Positions 44,725 through 54,763 of a stretch of DNA of 64,000 nucleotides are shown piece after piece (position 1 is the stretch's first letter; each line of letters starts with the position of its first letter). The notes beneath the pieces were generated by a model that did no database searches, was not told where the DNA came from, and was given only the letters and a program-made list of their open reading frames with translations. Source of the stretch: Prevotella sp. oral taxon 376 (GTDB lineage Bacteria > Bacteroidota > Bacteroidia > Bacteroidales > Bacteroidaceae); NCBI RefSeq assembly GCF_003043945.1, contig NZ_PYXG01000001.1:1600501-1664500 (forward strand). The letters run 5' to 3'. The position numbers were made by a program, and so were the translations under genes.

Positions 44725-45502
44725 AAATGCCGTTTTTTCCTCTATTTTGAGCTAGAATCGCGACTTCTCATAGCCCCTTTTTTTGCCTTAACTCCTTTGT
44801 TTTTGAGGAGGTTAAGCCATTTTAACCCTCAAAAATAGGGCCGTTTTTACATCCACTTGAGCACTAATCCTGAAACTCGCCCAAATTTCCCAAAAACCTC
44901 TATTCGGCAAGAAGAGAATTCATCGTTAACTTTCTTTTGTGTTTTAGTTTGCGTATTTTGGATTTATAAATGTGGTATAACGGGTGTTAATGTATTGTAT
45001 TTCTTAATCAACATTTATACAAATATACAAATCTACAAACGCTTATATTCGTGTTTTGTAATCCGAAATAACGATTCGGATAACTTAATTATATAAATAT
45101 CCATTCTTCTGCCATGACATTAAATCATTAATAATCATCGTTTTAGTGAGTTATCCTATATGAATATACGGTTTTGGGTGTCTATATAGCACAGTAAAGT
45201 GAATATTTTATATAGATTTCCGTATGAGTTCTGTAAGTAATTGATTTATAGTCAGTATACTTTCCTGAATCCTTTCTTTTTCTTCTTTGTAAAGGATTCT
45301 TTGTTGAAATTCGTGTTTGCATATCAAAATCAAAACCGAATCGGATGCTGGTTTGGTAATTTGAATTTGTTGATTTTCGAATCGGATATTTGGAATAGTA
45401 AATAATTCGGGAATTTGTTGTAAGTCTCAAAAAAATGATTTATCTTTGTAAAGTCAAGCTGAAGTCGGCTTTTGGACCTATTTTTAGAGCAGGTTTAGGA
45501 AA
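44725..45502. other. AT-rich intergenic region after holA
   Basis: 778 bases without a convincing gene. CTTAACTCCT (44787-44796) and AGGAGGTTAAG (44806-44816) form a hairpin with one bulge. CCTCTATTTTGAG (44737) and CTCAAAAATAGGG (44829) flank it as a weaker outer pair. The right end carries the promoter of the XRE gene. Confidence 0.5.
45441..45448 (+). promoter_or_regulatory. -7 element of the XRE gene
   Basis: TATCTTTG 54 nt upstream of the ATG at 45503. TTG at 45418-45420 is at the right distance for a -33 box. Confidence 0.5.
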
Positions 45503-45934
45503 ATGAAGGATAGAATTTTGGAACTTATGAAGAGTCAGCACATGACTCAACAGACTTTTGCAAATTTTCTTGGTATTGCTCCGGCAACACTGAGCAGTAT
45601 CTTTAATGGTAGGACGAGGCCGACATTAAATATTGTGGAGGCTGTGAAGTCCAAGCTTCCGGGAGTGTCGACCGACTGGTTGATGTTCGGTACCGGTCCC
45701 ATGTATCAGGATGAGAAAAACTCATCCTCGAATGAAAACTCAACCGGAGAGACTTCTCCTCTTGAGCCCGTTCTCGATTTCGGGCTGTCCCCTGCCACTC
45801 CATCGGTGGTCGACGGGCAGAAAAACTCACCTAAGGAGATTGTGAAAATAATTGACAGACCGCAACGAAAGATAACAGAAATCAGAATTTTCTTTGACGA
45901 CCAGACTTGGGAATCTTTTCTTCCCAAGAAGTAG
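45503..45934 (+). CDS. XRE-family transcriptional regulator
   Basis: 143 residues: an N-terminal Cro/C1 HTH (MTQQTFANFLGIAPATLSSIFNGRTRPTLNIVEAVKSKLPGVSTDWLMFGTGPMY, about 13-68), a serine-rich linker and a short C-terminal domain (RKITEIRIFFDDQTWESF). This is common in Bacteroidetes and has no known target. It precedes pyrK, which has its own -7 element. Confidence 0.85.
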   Translation: MKDRILELMKSQHMTQQTFANFLGIAPATLSSIFNGRTRPTLNIVEAVKSKLPGVSTDWLMFGTGPMYQDEKNSSSNENSTGETSPLEPVLDFGLSPATPSVVDGQKNSPKEIVKIIDRPQRKITEIRIFFDDQTWESFLPKK

Positions 45935-45952
45935 ATTCTCCAAAATATTCGT

Positions 45953-45960
45953 TACCTTTG
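45953..45960 (+). promoter_or_regulatory. -7 element of the pyrK-pyrD operon
   Basis: TACCTTTG, 27 nt upstream of the pyrK ATG. Confidence 0.55.
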
Positions 45961-45987
45961 CAATATAAATCCTTGCAAAACGAATAT

Positions 45988-46755
45988 ATGAAGAAGTCGT
46001 GTATTGACTTGAGGGTTGTTGGCGTTGAGCATTTAAATGAGAAATATGTTCTTTTGAGGCTTACCGACAGCGCCCCTTTGCCTGAGATGATGCCGGGTCA
46101 GTTTGTCGAGGTCAAGGTCGACGATTCTCCTCAAACTTTCCTCCGTCGGCCTATTTCCATCAATTTTCTCGATGAGGAGCGCAACGAATTGTGGCTCTTG
46201 GTGGCGGCCGTTGGCGCGGGAACGCGCCGTATGGCCCGCCTGAAAGTCGGCGACGCGCTGAACTGCGTGCTGCCGCTGGGCACCGGATTCACGATGCCCC
46301 AAACCCCTGACGAGCGTCTCCTGCTCATCGGCGGGGGTGTCGGCGTAGCCCCTCTTCTCTATTTCGGGAAGAAGATTTGGGAGTTCGGAGCCCGTCCTAC
46401 CTTTCTTCTGGGTGCCCGTTCCGCTGCGGATTTACTGGAGTTAGACGAGTTCGCCAGGTATGGAGAGGTATGTGTTACCACGGAGGACGGCTCCCTCGGC
46501 GAGAAGGGATTCGTAACCGACCATTCCGTGCTCGGTTCCCGGTTTGACCGGATATCCACTTGCGGTCCCAAGCCGATGATGCTTTCCGTGGCCCGGTATT
46601 CCCGCCGGTCCGGCATCGAGTGTGAGGCCTCGCTGGAGAACATGATGGCTTGCGGACTGGGGGCCTGCCTGTGCTGTGTGGAGAAGACCACGGAGGGAAA
46701 CCTCTGCGTATGCAAGGAAGGGCCAGTGTTTAATATTCGGAGGTTGTTATGGTAG
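45988..46755 (+). CDS. pyrK: Dihydroorotate dehydrogenase B, electron-transfer subunit
   Basis: 255 residues: an FAD-binding ferredoxin-reductase fold with RRPISI (FAD), GGGVGVAPL (nucleotide binding) and a C-terminal [2Fe-2S] cluster motif CGLGACLCC...CVC. It passes electrons from PyrD to NAD in pyrimidine synthesis. I chose the ATG at 45988 (MKKSCIDLR) because it follows the -7 element at 45953. The stop overlaps pyrD. Confidence 0.93.
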   Translation: MKKSCIDLRVVGVEHLNEKYVLLRLTDSAPLPEMMPGQFVEVKVDDSPQTFLRRPISINFLDEERNELWLLVAAVGAGTRRMARLKVGDALNCVLPLGTGFTMPQTPDERLLLIGGGVGVAPLLYFGKKIWEFGARPTFLLGARSAADLLELDEFARYGEVCVTTEDGSLGEKGFVTDHSVLGSRFDRISTCGPKPMMLSVARYSRRSGIECEASLENMMACGLGACLCCVEKTTEGNLCVCKEGPVFNIRRLLW

Positions 46756-47657
46756 ACTTACATGTAAAGATAAATGATTTAGAGCTGAGGAATCCGGTGC
46801 TGACGGCCTCGGGCACATTCGGCTACGGTTTGGAATTTGCCGACTTCGTGCCCCTTGACGGTTTGGGAGGCGTTATCGTAAAAGGTACTACGCTGCGCGC
46901 GCGCGAGGGCAACGACTATCCCCGCATGGCGGAAACCGCCTCGGGAATGCTGAACTGCGTGGGGCTCCAGAACAAGGGCGTGGACTATTTCCGCACGCAG
47001 ATTTACCCCCGGATAAAGGACATCGACACGCATATGATCGTGAATGTGAGCGGAAACTCGCCGGAGGATTATGCCGAGTGTGCCGCTCGCATCGACGAGC
47101 TCGACAGGATTCCTGCCATCGAACTGAACATTTCCTGCCCGAATGTGCATCAGGGCGGCATGGCCTTTGGCGTTACCCCGGAGGGGGCGTCGTCGGTGGT
47201 CAGGGCCGTCAGAGCCCGCTATCACAAGACCCTCATCGTCAAGCTCTCGCCCAATGTTACGGATATTGCCGACATCGCGCGGGCCTGCGAGGCCGAGGGA
47301 GCCGACAGCGTGTCGCTCATCAATACGCTGATGGGCATGGCGATAGACATCGAGCGGCGCCGGCCCGTATTGAGCATCGCGACCGGCGGACTGAGCGGAC
47401 CCGCCGTGAAGCCCGTCGCCCTCCGCATGGTCTATCAGGTGGCCAGGGCCGTGAAGATTCCCGTCATCGGCCTCGGGGGCATCTGCACGGCCGAGGATGC
47501 CGTCGAGTTTCTCATGGCGGGAGCCACCGCCATCGAAATCGGGACGGCCAATTTCCTCGATCCTGCCGTTACGATCAAGGTCAGAGACGGGCTCGGTGCC
47601 TGGCTCGAGGCGCATGGCTGCTCCTCGGTCAGCGAGATTATCGGCTGTCTGGAGTAG
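46749..47657 (+). CDS. pyrD: Dihydroorotate dehydrogenase B, catalytic subunit
   Basis: 302 residues, class 1B DHODH. The motif [17 protein letters not shown] carries the catalytic cysteine expected of class 1B, and [31 protein letters not shown] is the FMN phosphate site. With PyrK it forms the NAD-linked enzyme of UMP synthesis. Its start overlaps the pyrK stop by 7 nt. A GC-rich hairpin (GCCCG...CGGGC, 47696-47713) follows. Confidence 0.95.
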   Translation: MVDLHVKINDLELRNPVLTASGTFGYGLEFADFVPLDGLGGVIVKGTTLRAREGNDYPRMAETASGMLNCVGLQNKGVDYFRTQIYPRIKDIDTHMIVNVSGNSPEDYAECAARIDELDRIPAIELNISCPNVHQGGMAFGVTPEGASSVVRAVRARYHKTLIVKLSPNVTDIADIARACEAEGADSVSLINTLMGMAIDIERRRPVLSIATGGLSGPAVKPVALRMVYQVARAVKIPVIGLGGICTAEDAVEFLMAGATAIEIGTANFLDPAVTIKVRDGLGAWLEAHGCSSVSEIIGCLE

Positions 47658-47734
47658 CCGGATCGTCGGCAGCAGGGCCACGCCCCCTTGCCTCCGCCCG
47701 TCTTTCGGCGGGCGCACGGATGGGAGTGTCATCG

Positions 47735-47817
47735 CGGGAAACGGCTTCCGGGGGTGTTACACACGGCTTGTAATGTCGTTACAAGCAGCGTGTAATCGTG
47801 TTACAAGCCGTGTGTAA
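47735..47817. repeat. Four 17-nt imperfect palindromes on a 22-nt pitch (locus A)
   Basis: Units start at 47735, 47757, 47779 and 47801, exactly 22 nt apart. They read CGGGAAACGGCTTCCGG, TTACACACGGCTTGTAA, TTACAAGCAGCGTGTAA and TTACAAGCCGTGTGTAA. Units 2 and 4 are perfect reverse complements. There is no coding potential. Locus C (63021) has the same geometry, and its last unit has the same TTAC...GTAA ends. Confidence 0.85.
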
Positions 47818-47975
47818 TTCCTCCGTGAGCCCGGCTCGATTTCCTCATGAGCTTTGCGCCCTGCCGCCTTATGAATGCCTGTTCCGTTGAAATGATGGCG
47901 TCGCTTGCCATCAAGTTCCATGTATTCTTTGCGAAATACCAATTTTTAGGTATTTTAGAGTGTTTGTTTATTTGC

Positions 47976-47983
47976 TATCTTTG
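47976..47983 (+). promoter_or_regulatory. -7 element upstream of the tetR-ABC genes
   Basis: TATCTTTG. A short frame (ATG 47989 to 48158) follows directly and overlaps the tetR start. It may be a leader of no function. A palindrome GAACAATGTTC at 48105-48115 could be a TetR operator. Confidence 0.45.
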
Positions 47984-48138
47984 CGGCATGAAACTGTGGC
48001 TTATGACAAGAATCAAACACCAAATACAGCCGGGACATGGATTCCCAACCTATCAGACGCATCGTTTAAAAGAAGAACGGTGCGTTTTTTTTGTGACCGA
48101 AACAGAACAATGTTCATTATTGCTAAATTCCATTCTAC

Positions 48139-48753
48139 ATGCAGACGCAGAAAGATGACATACGGCGGCGTCTCCTCGTGATAGCTCGCGAGGAGTTCAT
48201 CGCCCATGGCGTAAGATGCACCTCCATTCGTACGGTGGCGCGCAAGGCAGGTGTTGCCGTGGGAAATGTATACAACTATTTCAGTAGTAAGGACGAACTG
48301 TTCCGCGAAGTGCTCCATCCGCTCATCGACGCGCTCAATCGTTATCTCCTGTCGCACAACGAAGAACAGCACTTGAGCATTGAAGTATTCAGCGTGAGGA
48401 AGTTCCAGGATGAATACATCATGGCTATGAGGACGCTCGTGAAGAACTTCCGTCCCGAACTCCGGCTGCTGCTCTTCCATGCCGAGAGCACCTCCCTCGC
48501 CGGGTATAAGGAAAGGATTATCGAGCATCAGACGAGAATAGGCATGGAATATCTGTGCCTGATGAAAGAGCGTTATCCCGGTATCAACATCGATATTTCC
48601 CCTTTCTTCCTCCATATTGCCAGCTCCACTTGGATGAGTATTCTCTCTGAGCTTGTGGAACACGATGAGTACGAGGAACGGGAGATAGAGCGTGCGCTCG
48701 AGCAATATGTAGCTTATAGCATGGCGGGCTGGAAAGAACTGATGAAAGTGTGA
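48139..48753 (+). CDS. TetR/AcrR-family repressor
   Basis: 204 residues: an N-terminal TetR HTH (RRLLVIAREEFIAHGVRCTSIRTVARKAGVAVGNVYNYFSSKDELF, about 9-55) and a helical ligand-binding domain. It stands 46 nt before two ABC exporter genes in the same direction and probably controls them. The inducer is unknown. The palindrome at 48105-48115 is a candidate operator for autoregulation. Confidence 0.9.
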   Translation: MQTQKDDIRRRLLVIAREEFIAHGVRCTSIRTVARKAGVAVGNVYNYFSSKDELFREVLHPLIDALNRYLLSHNEEQHLSIEVFSVRKFQDEYIMAMRTLVKNFRPELRLLLFHAESTSLAGYKERIIEHQTRIGMEYLCLMKERYPGINIDISPFFLHIASSTWMSILSELVEHDEYEEREIERALEQYVAYSMAGWKELMKV

Positions 48754-48799
48754 GGGAGTGTAACTCTTCAACTCCTTCAAGTTAAAAATAAATAAAGAT

Positions 48800-50554
48800 A
48801 TGATAAAGATTCTCAAACGCTTAGGGACTTACATGGGAGGGCGCAGACTGTTGCTTCCCTGCTCTGTTGTGCTGTCGGCAGTGAACGGACTGCTGTCGCT
48901 CGTACCCTTTATTTTCCTGTGGTTGGTGGTGCGCACGCTGCTCACTGCCGACGGAAACCTTGCCGATACGCCCGTATGGGACTATGCCATTGCGGCGTTC
49001 GTGGTGTCGGTGGCGAATGTTCTGCTCTATTTCGCCGCCCTCATGCTCTCGCATCTTTCCGCTTTCCGCATCGAAACCAATATGCGGCGCACTGCCATGG
49101 AACGGCTGATGCGGGTTCCGTTGGGCTTTTTCGACACGCAGAACACGGGGCGTATGCGCAAGATAATAGACGAGGATTCGAGCCAGACCCACACTTTCGT
49201 GGCACATATACTGCCCGATGTGGCAGGCAGCGTGGTGGCTCCGATAGGCATCATAGTACTTCTGCTTGCCGTAGACTGGCAGTTGGGCATTGCCGCAATG
49301 ATGCCGATAGTGTGCGCCTTCGGCATCATGGGCTACATGATGAACCCTAAGAACAACGATTTCCAGCGTATGTACCTCGACGCACAGGAGAAAATGAGTG
49401 CCGAAGCCGTGGAGTACGTGCGCGGAATACCCGTTGTGAAAGTCTTCCAACAGACGGTATTCTCGTTCAAGCGGTTCCACGACAGCATCATCAACTACCG
49501 CGACCTCGTCATCAAATACACCCTTTCGTGGCGCACACCCATGTCTGCTTACACCGTAACCATCAATGCTTTCGCCTTTCTGCTGGTGCCTACGGGCATC
49601 ATAATGATAGGGCACGGCGGCGAAACAGCGGTCATCGTTGCCGATATGGTGCTCTATGTGCTCATCGCACCCGTCATTGCAGCCAATGTAATGAAAGCCA
49701 TGCACCTCAGCCAGAACCTCTTTTTGGCAAACGAAGCGGTAGACCGGTTGGAGCAACTCACCGCTACGTCGCCGCTTCCCGAGAGTTCCAATCCCGAGAA
49801 AGCAGCGGCCTTTGACATCAGCCTGCGCAATGTATCGTTCCGCTATGAGGGAGCGGAGCGCGATGCCGTGAGCCACATCAGCCTCACCATTCCCGAAGGA
49901 AAGACGGTAGCGCTGGTGGGAGCGTCCGGAAGTGGAAAGACCACCATCGCAAGGCTCATTCCCCGTTTTTGGGATGTGCGTGAAGGCACTTTGAGCATTG
50001 GCGGCGTCGATGTTCGGCACATGGATAAGGCAACGCTGATGCGCAGCGTGTCGTTCGTCTTCCAGAACACCCGCCTGTTCAAGACCACCATTTTGGAGAA
50101 CATACGCTACGGCAGTCCCGAGGCAACCATGGAACAAGTGAACCGTGCCGTAGACCTTTCGCAGAGCCGTGAGATCATCGACCGCCTGCCACGAGGTCTG
50201 GACACCGTTATCGGGGCCGAAGGCACCTACCTCTCCGGCGGCGAACAGCAGCGTATCGTCCTAGCCCGTGCCATCCTCAAGAACGCCCCCATCGTGGTGC
50301 TCGACGAAGCTACCGCCTTTGCCGACCCCGAAAACGAGCACCTTATCAGGCAGGCATTTGCCCACCTGACTTGCGGAAAAACCGTGCTCATGATAGCCCA
50401 CCGACTGACCACCGTGCAAGATGCCGACAACATTGTCGTGGTGGACAACGGCAGAATAGCCGAACAGGGTACGCACCAACAACTCATGGAGCAAGCCACA
50501 TTATATTATAAGATGTGGAACGAATACCAGAAGTCGGTGGCATGGAAACTATAA
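48800..50554 (+). CDS. ABC exporter, fused membrane and ATPase domains (first of pair)
   Basis: 584 residues: six predicted membrane helices (about 20-300), then an ATPase domain with Walker A GASGSGKT (374-381), signature LSGGEQQR (about 483) and Walker B IVVLDEAT. Substitution of the usual ASLD by AFAD after the Walker B glutamate is a small departure. It likely pairs with the next gene as a heterodimer. The substrate is unknown: drugs, peptides and iron chelates are all possible for tetR-linked pairs. Confidence 0.92.
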   Translation: MIKILKRLGTYMGGRRLLLPCSVVLSAVNGLLSLVPFIFLWLVVRTLLTADGNLADTPVWDYAIAAFVVSVANVLLYFAALMLSHLSAFRIETNMRRTAMERLMRVPLGFFDTQNTGRMRKIIDEDSSQTHTFVAHILPDVAGSVVAPIGIIVLLLAVDWQLGIAAMMPIVCAFGIMGYMMNPKNNDFQRMYLDAQEKMSAEAVEYVRGIPVVKVFQQTVFSFKRFHDSIINYRDLVIKYTLSWRTPMSAYTVTINAFAFLLVPTGIIMIGHGGETAVIVADMVLYVLIAPVIAANVMKAMHLSQNLFLANEAVDRLEQLTATSPLPESSNPEKAAAFDISLRNVSFRYEGAERDAVSHISLTIPEGKTVALVGASGSGKTTIARLIPRFWDVREGTLSIGGVDVRHMDKATLMRSVSFVFQNTRLFKTTILENIRYGSPEATMEQVNRAVDLSQSREIIDRLPRGLDTVIGAEGTYLSGGEQQRIVLARAILKNAPIVVLDEATAFADPENEHLIRQAFAHLTCGKTVLMIAHRLTTVQDADNIVVVDNGRIAEQGTHQQLMEQATLYYKMWNEYQKSVAWKL

Positions 50555-50579
50555 AACCTAACAGAAAGGACATAAAACT

Positions 50580-52325
50580 ATGATTAAATATCTTCAACAA
50601 CGGTTCGCCCTTACCGAGAAAGGAGCGAAAGACTTGCGGAAAGGCATCGCCTGCTCTACATTGATGAACCTTGCATTGATGCTGCCGCCCACCTATTTGT
50701 TCTTCTTCCTTATGGAGTACATTGACGCCAAGCCCTCCACCGAGCCGCACACGCTGTGGTTCTATGTGCTTGTGGCAGTGCTCTTGGCTGTGTTTATGTT
50801 CTTCTTGGCTCGCTTTCAGTACGACAGCACCTACACCACCGTCTACAACGAGAGTGCGCAACGCCGCATCGGAGTGGCAGAAAAGCTGCGCCGACTGCCC
50901 CTCGCTTTCTTCGGCGAACGCAACCTTTCCGACCTCACCTCCACCGTGATGGAAGACTGCACGATGCTCGAGCAAACCTTCTCGCACGCTGTTCCCCAGC
51001 TGTTTGCGTCGGCTCTGAGCGTCGTCATCATCGCCGTGGGCATGTTCTCCTACAACTGGCACTTGGCTTTAGCCCTCTTTTGGGTTGTTCCGCTCGCCGT
51101 AACCACCCTGCTGTTGTCGCGCCGTCAGCTCCACAAAGCCTTCGTTCAGCATTATAAAGTGAAGCGCGGCGTAACCGAACAGATACAGGAAGGGCTGGAA
51201 TGTATGCAGGAAATAAGGTCGTACAGTGGCGAACAGGCATACTGCCGCAGCTTCGACAAGCGGCTGAAGGGCTACGAACGCGAGCTGGTGCGCGGCGAAC
51301 TCGTGGCAGGAGTCTTCCTCAACCTCGCCGGAATGCTGCTCAAGCTCGGTATGCCCACCGTTATATTGGTGGGAGCGTGGCTGTTGCAGCAGGGCGAAGT
51401 GTCGGTATTCACCTACTTGGCTTATCTCTTGGCATCGGCAATGGTCTACAATCCCATTATCGAAGTGTGCAACTACCTTGCCCTTCTCTCCTTCCTCGAC
51501 GTGCGCATCAACCGTATGAAGGAAATAGAAAACATGCCTACGCAGGAGGGAAATGCAGATGTACAACTCGAAAACTACGACATCGAGTTCCGCAACGTAA
51601 GTTTTGCCTACGAAACCGAGAAGCAAGTGTTGCACGATGTGTCGTTCACTGCACGCCAAGGCACCGTTACCGCCCTCGTGGGGCCGTCGGGTGGGGGCAA
51701 AAGCACTACGGCCAAGCTCGCCGCACGCTTTTGGGACATTGCCGACGGACAAATTCTTGTGGGTGGAAACGACATCTCGAAGATTGACCCCGAAACGCTG
51801 CTGAAACACTATTCTATTGTTTTTCAAGACGTATTGCTGTTCAATGCCTCTATTGCCGACAATATCCGCATCGGCAAGCGTAACGCCACCGACGAGGAAG
51901 TGCGCCACGTTGCCCGAATGGCGCAGTGCGATGACTTCATCAGCCGAATGCCGCAAGGCTACGATACCGTCATAGGCGAAAACGGCGAAACCCTTTCGGG
52001 TGGCGAACGGCAACGCATTTCCATTGCCCGCGCCCTGCTGAAGAATGCCCCAATAATACTTCTCGACGAAGCCACCGCAAGCCTTGATGCCGAGAACGAG
52101 ACGAAAATACAAGCGGGTATTTCCGAACTGGTGCGCAACAAGACTGTCATCATCATAGCCCACCGTATGCGTACCGTACGCAATGCCGACCACATAGTGG
52201 TGCTTAGCGGCGGTACGGTCAGCGAACAGGGCACGCCCGACGAGCTGCTGGCCCGGGGTGGCGAGTTCGTCCGAATGGTGGAGTTGCAACAGGAAAACAG
52301 CGTTTCCCGGCATAGGGAAAGCTGA
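50580..52325 (+). CDS. ABC exporter, fused membrane and ATPase domains (second of pair)
   Basis: 581 residues, same architecture: membrane domain (about 20-300), Walker A GPSGGGKS (368-375), signature LSGGERQR, Walker B IILLDEATASLD. The ATP site looks canonical. It starts 25 nt after its partner, and the two likely form one exporter. Tandem 41-nt repeats begin 5 nt after its stop. Confidence 0.92.
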   Translation: MIKYLQQRFALTEKGAKDLRKGIACSTLMNLALMLPPTYLFFFLMEYIDAKPSTEPHTLWFYVLVAVLLAVFMFFLARFQYDSTYTTVYNESAQRRIGVAEKLRRLPLAFFGERNLSDLTSTVMEDCTMLEQTFSHAVPQLFASALSVVIIAVGMFSYNWHLALALFWVVPLAVTTLLLSRRQLHKAFVQHYKVKRGVTEQIQEGLECMQEIRSYSGEQAYCRSFDKRLKGYERELVRGELVAGVFLNLAGMLLKLGMPTVILVGAWLLQQGEVSVFTYLAYLLASAMVYNPIIEVCNYLALLSFLDVRINRMKEIENMPTQEGNADVQLENYDIEFRNVSFAYETEKQVLHDVSFTARQGTVTALVGPSGGGKSTTAKLAARFWDIADGQILVGGNDISKIDPETLLKHYSIVFQDVLLFNASIADNIRIGKRNATDEEVRHVARMAQCDDFISRMPQGYDTVIGENGETLSGGERQRISIARALLKNAPIILLDEATASLDAENETKIQAGISELVRNKTVIIIAHRMRTVRNADHIVVLSGGTVSEQGTPDELLARGGEFVRMVELQQENSVSRHRES

Positions 52326-52330
52326 AAATC

Positions 52331-52451
52331 ATCGTTGGGAACAAAAAACGCCCACCGTTTTCATCAAAAATCGTCGTGGAAAGCAAAAACACCCGACGTT
52401 TTCATCAAAAATCGTCGTGGAAAGCAAAAACTCCCGACGTTTTCATCAAAA
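52331..52451. repeat. Tandem 41-nt repeat, about three copies
   Basis: Copies begin at 52331 (39 nt, diverged), 52370 and 52411. The last two differ at one base. Each has CGTCGTGGAAAGCAAAAAC early and CCCGACGTTTTCATCAAAA late, so CGTCG and CGACG could pair within a unit. The rest of the gap to 52783 holds no gene that I can support. Confidence 0.8.
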
Positions 52452-52783
52452 ATCAAATGAAACCACAATGAAAATCGAAAAAATCAACCATAAATTCAAG
52501 CAACTGGAGAGAGGGTGGTCTGCCATCGCCCGACGGCACAATGACTGGTGTCATGCTAAAACTGCGGCCGTTCCCCGCAGGCAGCGTGTGGAAGCAAACG
52601 AGCCACATAGCGCCTGACATGCTTACGGGCAAGGCAACCGGGCGCGTCATCGAGCAGGGCACGGGTTTTCGCCCGCAGGCAAAGCCCCGCCCGTCTCCAG
52701 CTCGCACCCCATTTATCCTTGATTCGTTCTGATTTTATTGATTGGCTGAAAGACAAAAAGTCCTTGGGTCTTTTGCGGGCGCA

Positions 52784-54673
52784 TTATTGACACCCCTCCG
52801 CAAACTTGTTGAACTCCTTCCTGTAGCCATTGAAGACATTGATGTCCACCTCTCCGCGGATACCGTCCACCCTGCCGTCGGGGCTCAGCTGCCAGTAGAC
52901 GAGTCTCACATCGGGCTTGTATTCGCCGTAGCGGGCTATCCACACGGGGTAGTCGCGCTTGATGTCGGGGGCATAGGGGAGGTGGTTGTTCACGAACATC
53001 TGGCTGATGTAGAGCACGGGTTTCTTTCCCGTGCCCTCTTCTATGGCCTTGAGCCATGTCCTGACGCCTGTCCACAAGGCCTCTTCGCCTCCCATCTTGC
53101 GAATCTGCGAGGGCAGGGGCTCTACATCCAGCACGGGCGGGAAGTCGCCCTTCTGCACCTTCGAGTTCTTTAGGAACCACTCGGCCTGTTTCTTGGCGGG
53201 CGAGGTAGTGGAGAAAAAGTGATAGGTTCCCACGGGAATGCCCCGCTTGCGTGCCTGCCGATAGTCGTCGGCATAGTATTTGTTGAGCACCGTGGTGCCT
53301 TCGGTCGACTTGATATAGAGGAACGAGACGGGGTAGTCCACCTTGCCTCTGACGCGCTTACGACTGAGGGTTCCCAGCTGGGTGATGCGCAGCCGGTCCC
53401 ATTCGATGGGGTAGTGCTTCCTGCCGATGTCGTGCTGGAATCGCGAGATATCGATGCCGTAGATGCGTTCCGAGGTGTAGATGAGTCGCTCTCCCCGATA
53501 GACATCGTGCTGCCACTCTCCCGCGTGCAGCAGCGAAGCCGGGCCGATGGCGAATCCGAATCCGCTGCGCTGTCCCTCCGTCCATTTGCCCTCGTAGCGT
53601 ATGCCGTCCGGGTTTATGAAGATGCCGTGCCCCGTAGGCGTGCCGTGCCGGTTCATGTCGCCGCTGTAGGTGCCCGTGGCGTCTGTGCGTGTACCATAAT
53701 ATAAGGTGTCGTCGGCGAAGAGTCCGTGCGTTCTCCTGCCGCTCGAGTCGACGCAGAGCCCCGCGCCCTCGCGCTTGCCGTTTTTGAAATAGCCGGCGTA
53801 TTCTATGCCCTCCTTGGCATATCTTATTCCATAGCCCGTATATGGGTTTTGCTGGAAGCCGTTAGAAGCATCGCTTTTAACGGCTAAAAGGCTCGTAATT
53901 TGCGGCTTCCGACAGGCCTTGAAGCCGTCTTCGGCATAGCGTTCGAGGAAGTATTGCTCCTTGACCGACCTCAGCCAGGGCCACAGGCTGACGGCCGCTG
54001 CGGTGAAGGGCTTGATCCTTGAGCGGGTGCGAAACCTCATGTAGGAGTCGCCTTCGCCCCGGTTGGTCCAGTCCACGGTCTCCCGGCGCAGCCTTCCCCT
54101 TGTCCGGTAGACCACGGCATGGCGCGTCGTGAGCCTCACCTCGGCATTCCGTCTGATCAATGCCTTTTGCAGAAGCGAGTCTACATGGCGCAGGGAGTCG
54201 ATGCTGGTGTTTATTCTCAGTGCGTATCGGTATATCTCCGTGTAGCCCTCATCCTGCACGCCGTGCACGCGGAGGTAATATCTCAGCTCTCTCTGCTGGC
54301 GCTCCAGGCCGCCGAGCACGGAGTCGTTGGCGGCCAGCTCCCGGGTCAGCCAGGCTCGCAGCCGCGGCGAGAAGTCGTCTTCGGGAATCTCGGTTTTACG
54401 CTCGTAGGGCGTGCTCGCCAGTCGGCCGAGGCACGAGGGCAGGAGCCACAGGCGGTTGATCCATACGGCGGGCGTGTAGGTGGTGTCGGGAGCGAACGAC
54501 ATGACGGAGTCGCCGTCGATCTTCAGTTGATAGGCGGAGGCATGCTCGATGAGGGCCGTGCTTCTTCTCATGACGCTTTCGGAGGGCAGCCAGAGCCGCC
54601 AGACGAGCAGTCCCGCCGCGACAAGGAGCACCGCCCCCGCGATTTTCCGGCATGTGCCTCGGTTGGTTTTCAT
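52784..54673 (-). CDS. GH25 lysozyme-like enzyme with MORN repeats and a membrane anchor
   Basis: About 629 residues. It has one N-terminal membrane helix (about 9-27), a helical region (to about 235), MORN-type repeats (about 270-405: GYFKNGKREGAG, YSGDMNRHGTPTGHGIF, YEGKWTEGQRSGFGFAIG) and a C-terminal GH25 muramidase domain starting YGIDISRFQ, with the catalytic DVEP. I chose ATG 54673 (MKTNRGTCRK), because a minus-strand -7 element (TAACTTTG) lies at 54697-54704. It probably acts on peptidoglycan in the periplasm. Confidence 0.88.
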   Translation of the reverse strand: MKTNRGTCRKIAGAVLLVAAGLLVWRLWLPSESVMRRSTALIEHASAYQLKIDGDSVMSFAPDTTYTPAVWINRLWLLPSCLGRLASTPYERKTEIPEDDFSPRLRAWLTRELAANDSVLGGLERQQRELRYYLRVHGVQDEGYTEIYRYALRINTSIDSLRHVDSLLQKALIRRNAEVRLTTRHAVVYRTRGRLRRETVDWTNRGEGDSYMRFRTRSRIKPFTAAAVSLWPWLRSVKEQYFLERYAEDGFKACRKPQITSLLAVKSDASNGFQQNPYTGYGIRYAKEGIEYAGYFKNGKREGAGLCVDSSGRRTHGLFADDTLYYGTRTDATGTYSGDMNRHGTPTGHGIFINPDGIRYEGKWTEGQRSGFGFAIGPASLLHAGEWQHDVYRGERLIYTSERIYGIDISRFQHDIGRKHYPIEWDRLRITQLGTLSRKRVRGKVDYPVSFLYIKSTEGTTVLNKYYADDYRQARKRGIPVGTYHFFSTTSPAKKQAEWFLKNSKVQKGDFPPVLDVEPLPSQIRKMGGEEALWTGVRTWLKAIEEGTGKKPVLYISQMFVNNHLPYAPDIKRDYPVWIARYGEYKPDVRLVYWQLSPDGRVDGIRGEVDINVFNGYRKEFNKFAEGCQ

Positions 54674-54696
54674 ACCTGGTTTCATGAATCCGAATG

Positions 54697-54704
54697 CAAA
54701 GTTA
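54697..54704 (-). promoter_or_regulatory. -7 element of the GH25-MORN gene
   Basis: CAAAGTTA, i.e. TAACTTTG on the minus strand, 23 nt upstream of the chosen start. Confidence 0.5.
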
Positions 54705-54763
54705 TAAAGATTTTCCGAACGGGCGGCCATCGGGGCGACCGGCAAGGAGCCTCTTCCGGTTTA

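Noticed and set aside
46779..47732. A 317-codon frame antisense to pyrD
   Set aside because: A shadow of a confidently identified gene, with no domain or start context.
47989..48158. Short frame between the -7 element and tetR
   Set aside because: No recognisable features and it overlaps the tetR start out of frame. It was kept only as a remark on the leader.
48821..52313. Very long open frames antisense to both ABC exporter genes (over 400 codons each)
   Set aside because: They mirror the GC-rich codon structure of the exporters, show no domains, and have low-complexity His/Cys/Arg-rich sequences. The sense genes are certain.
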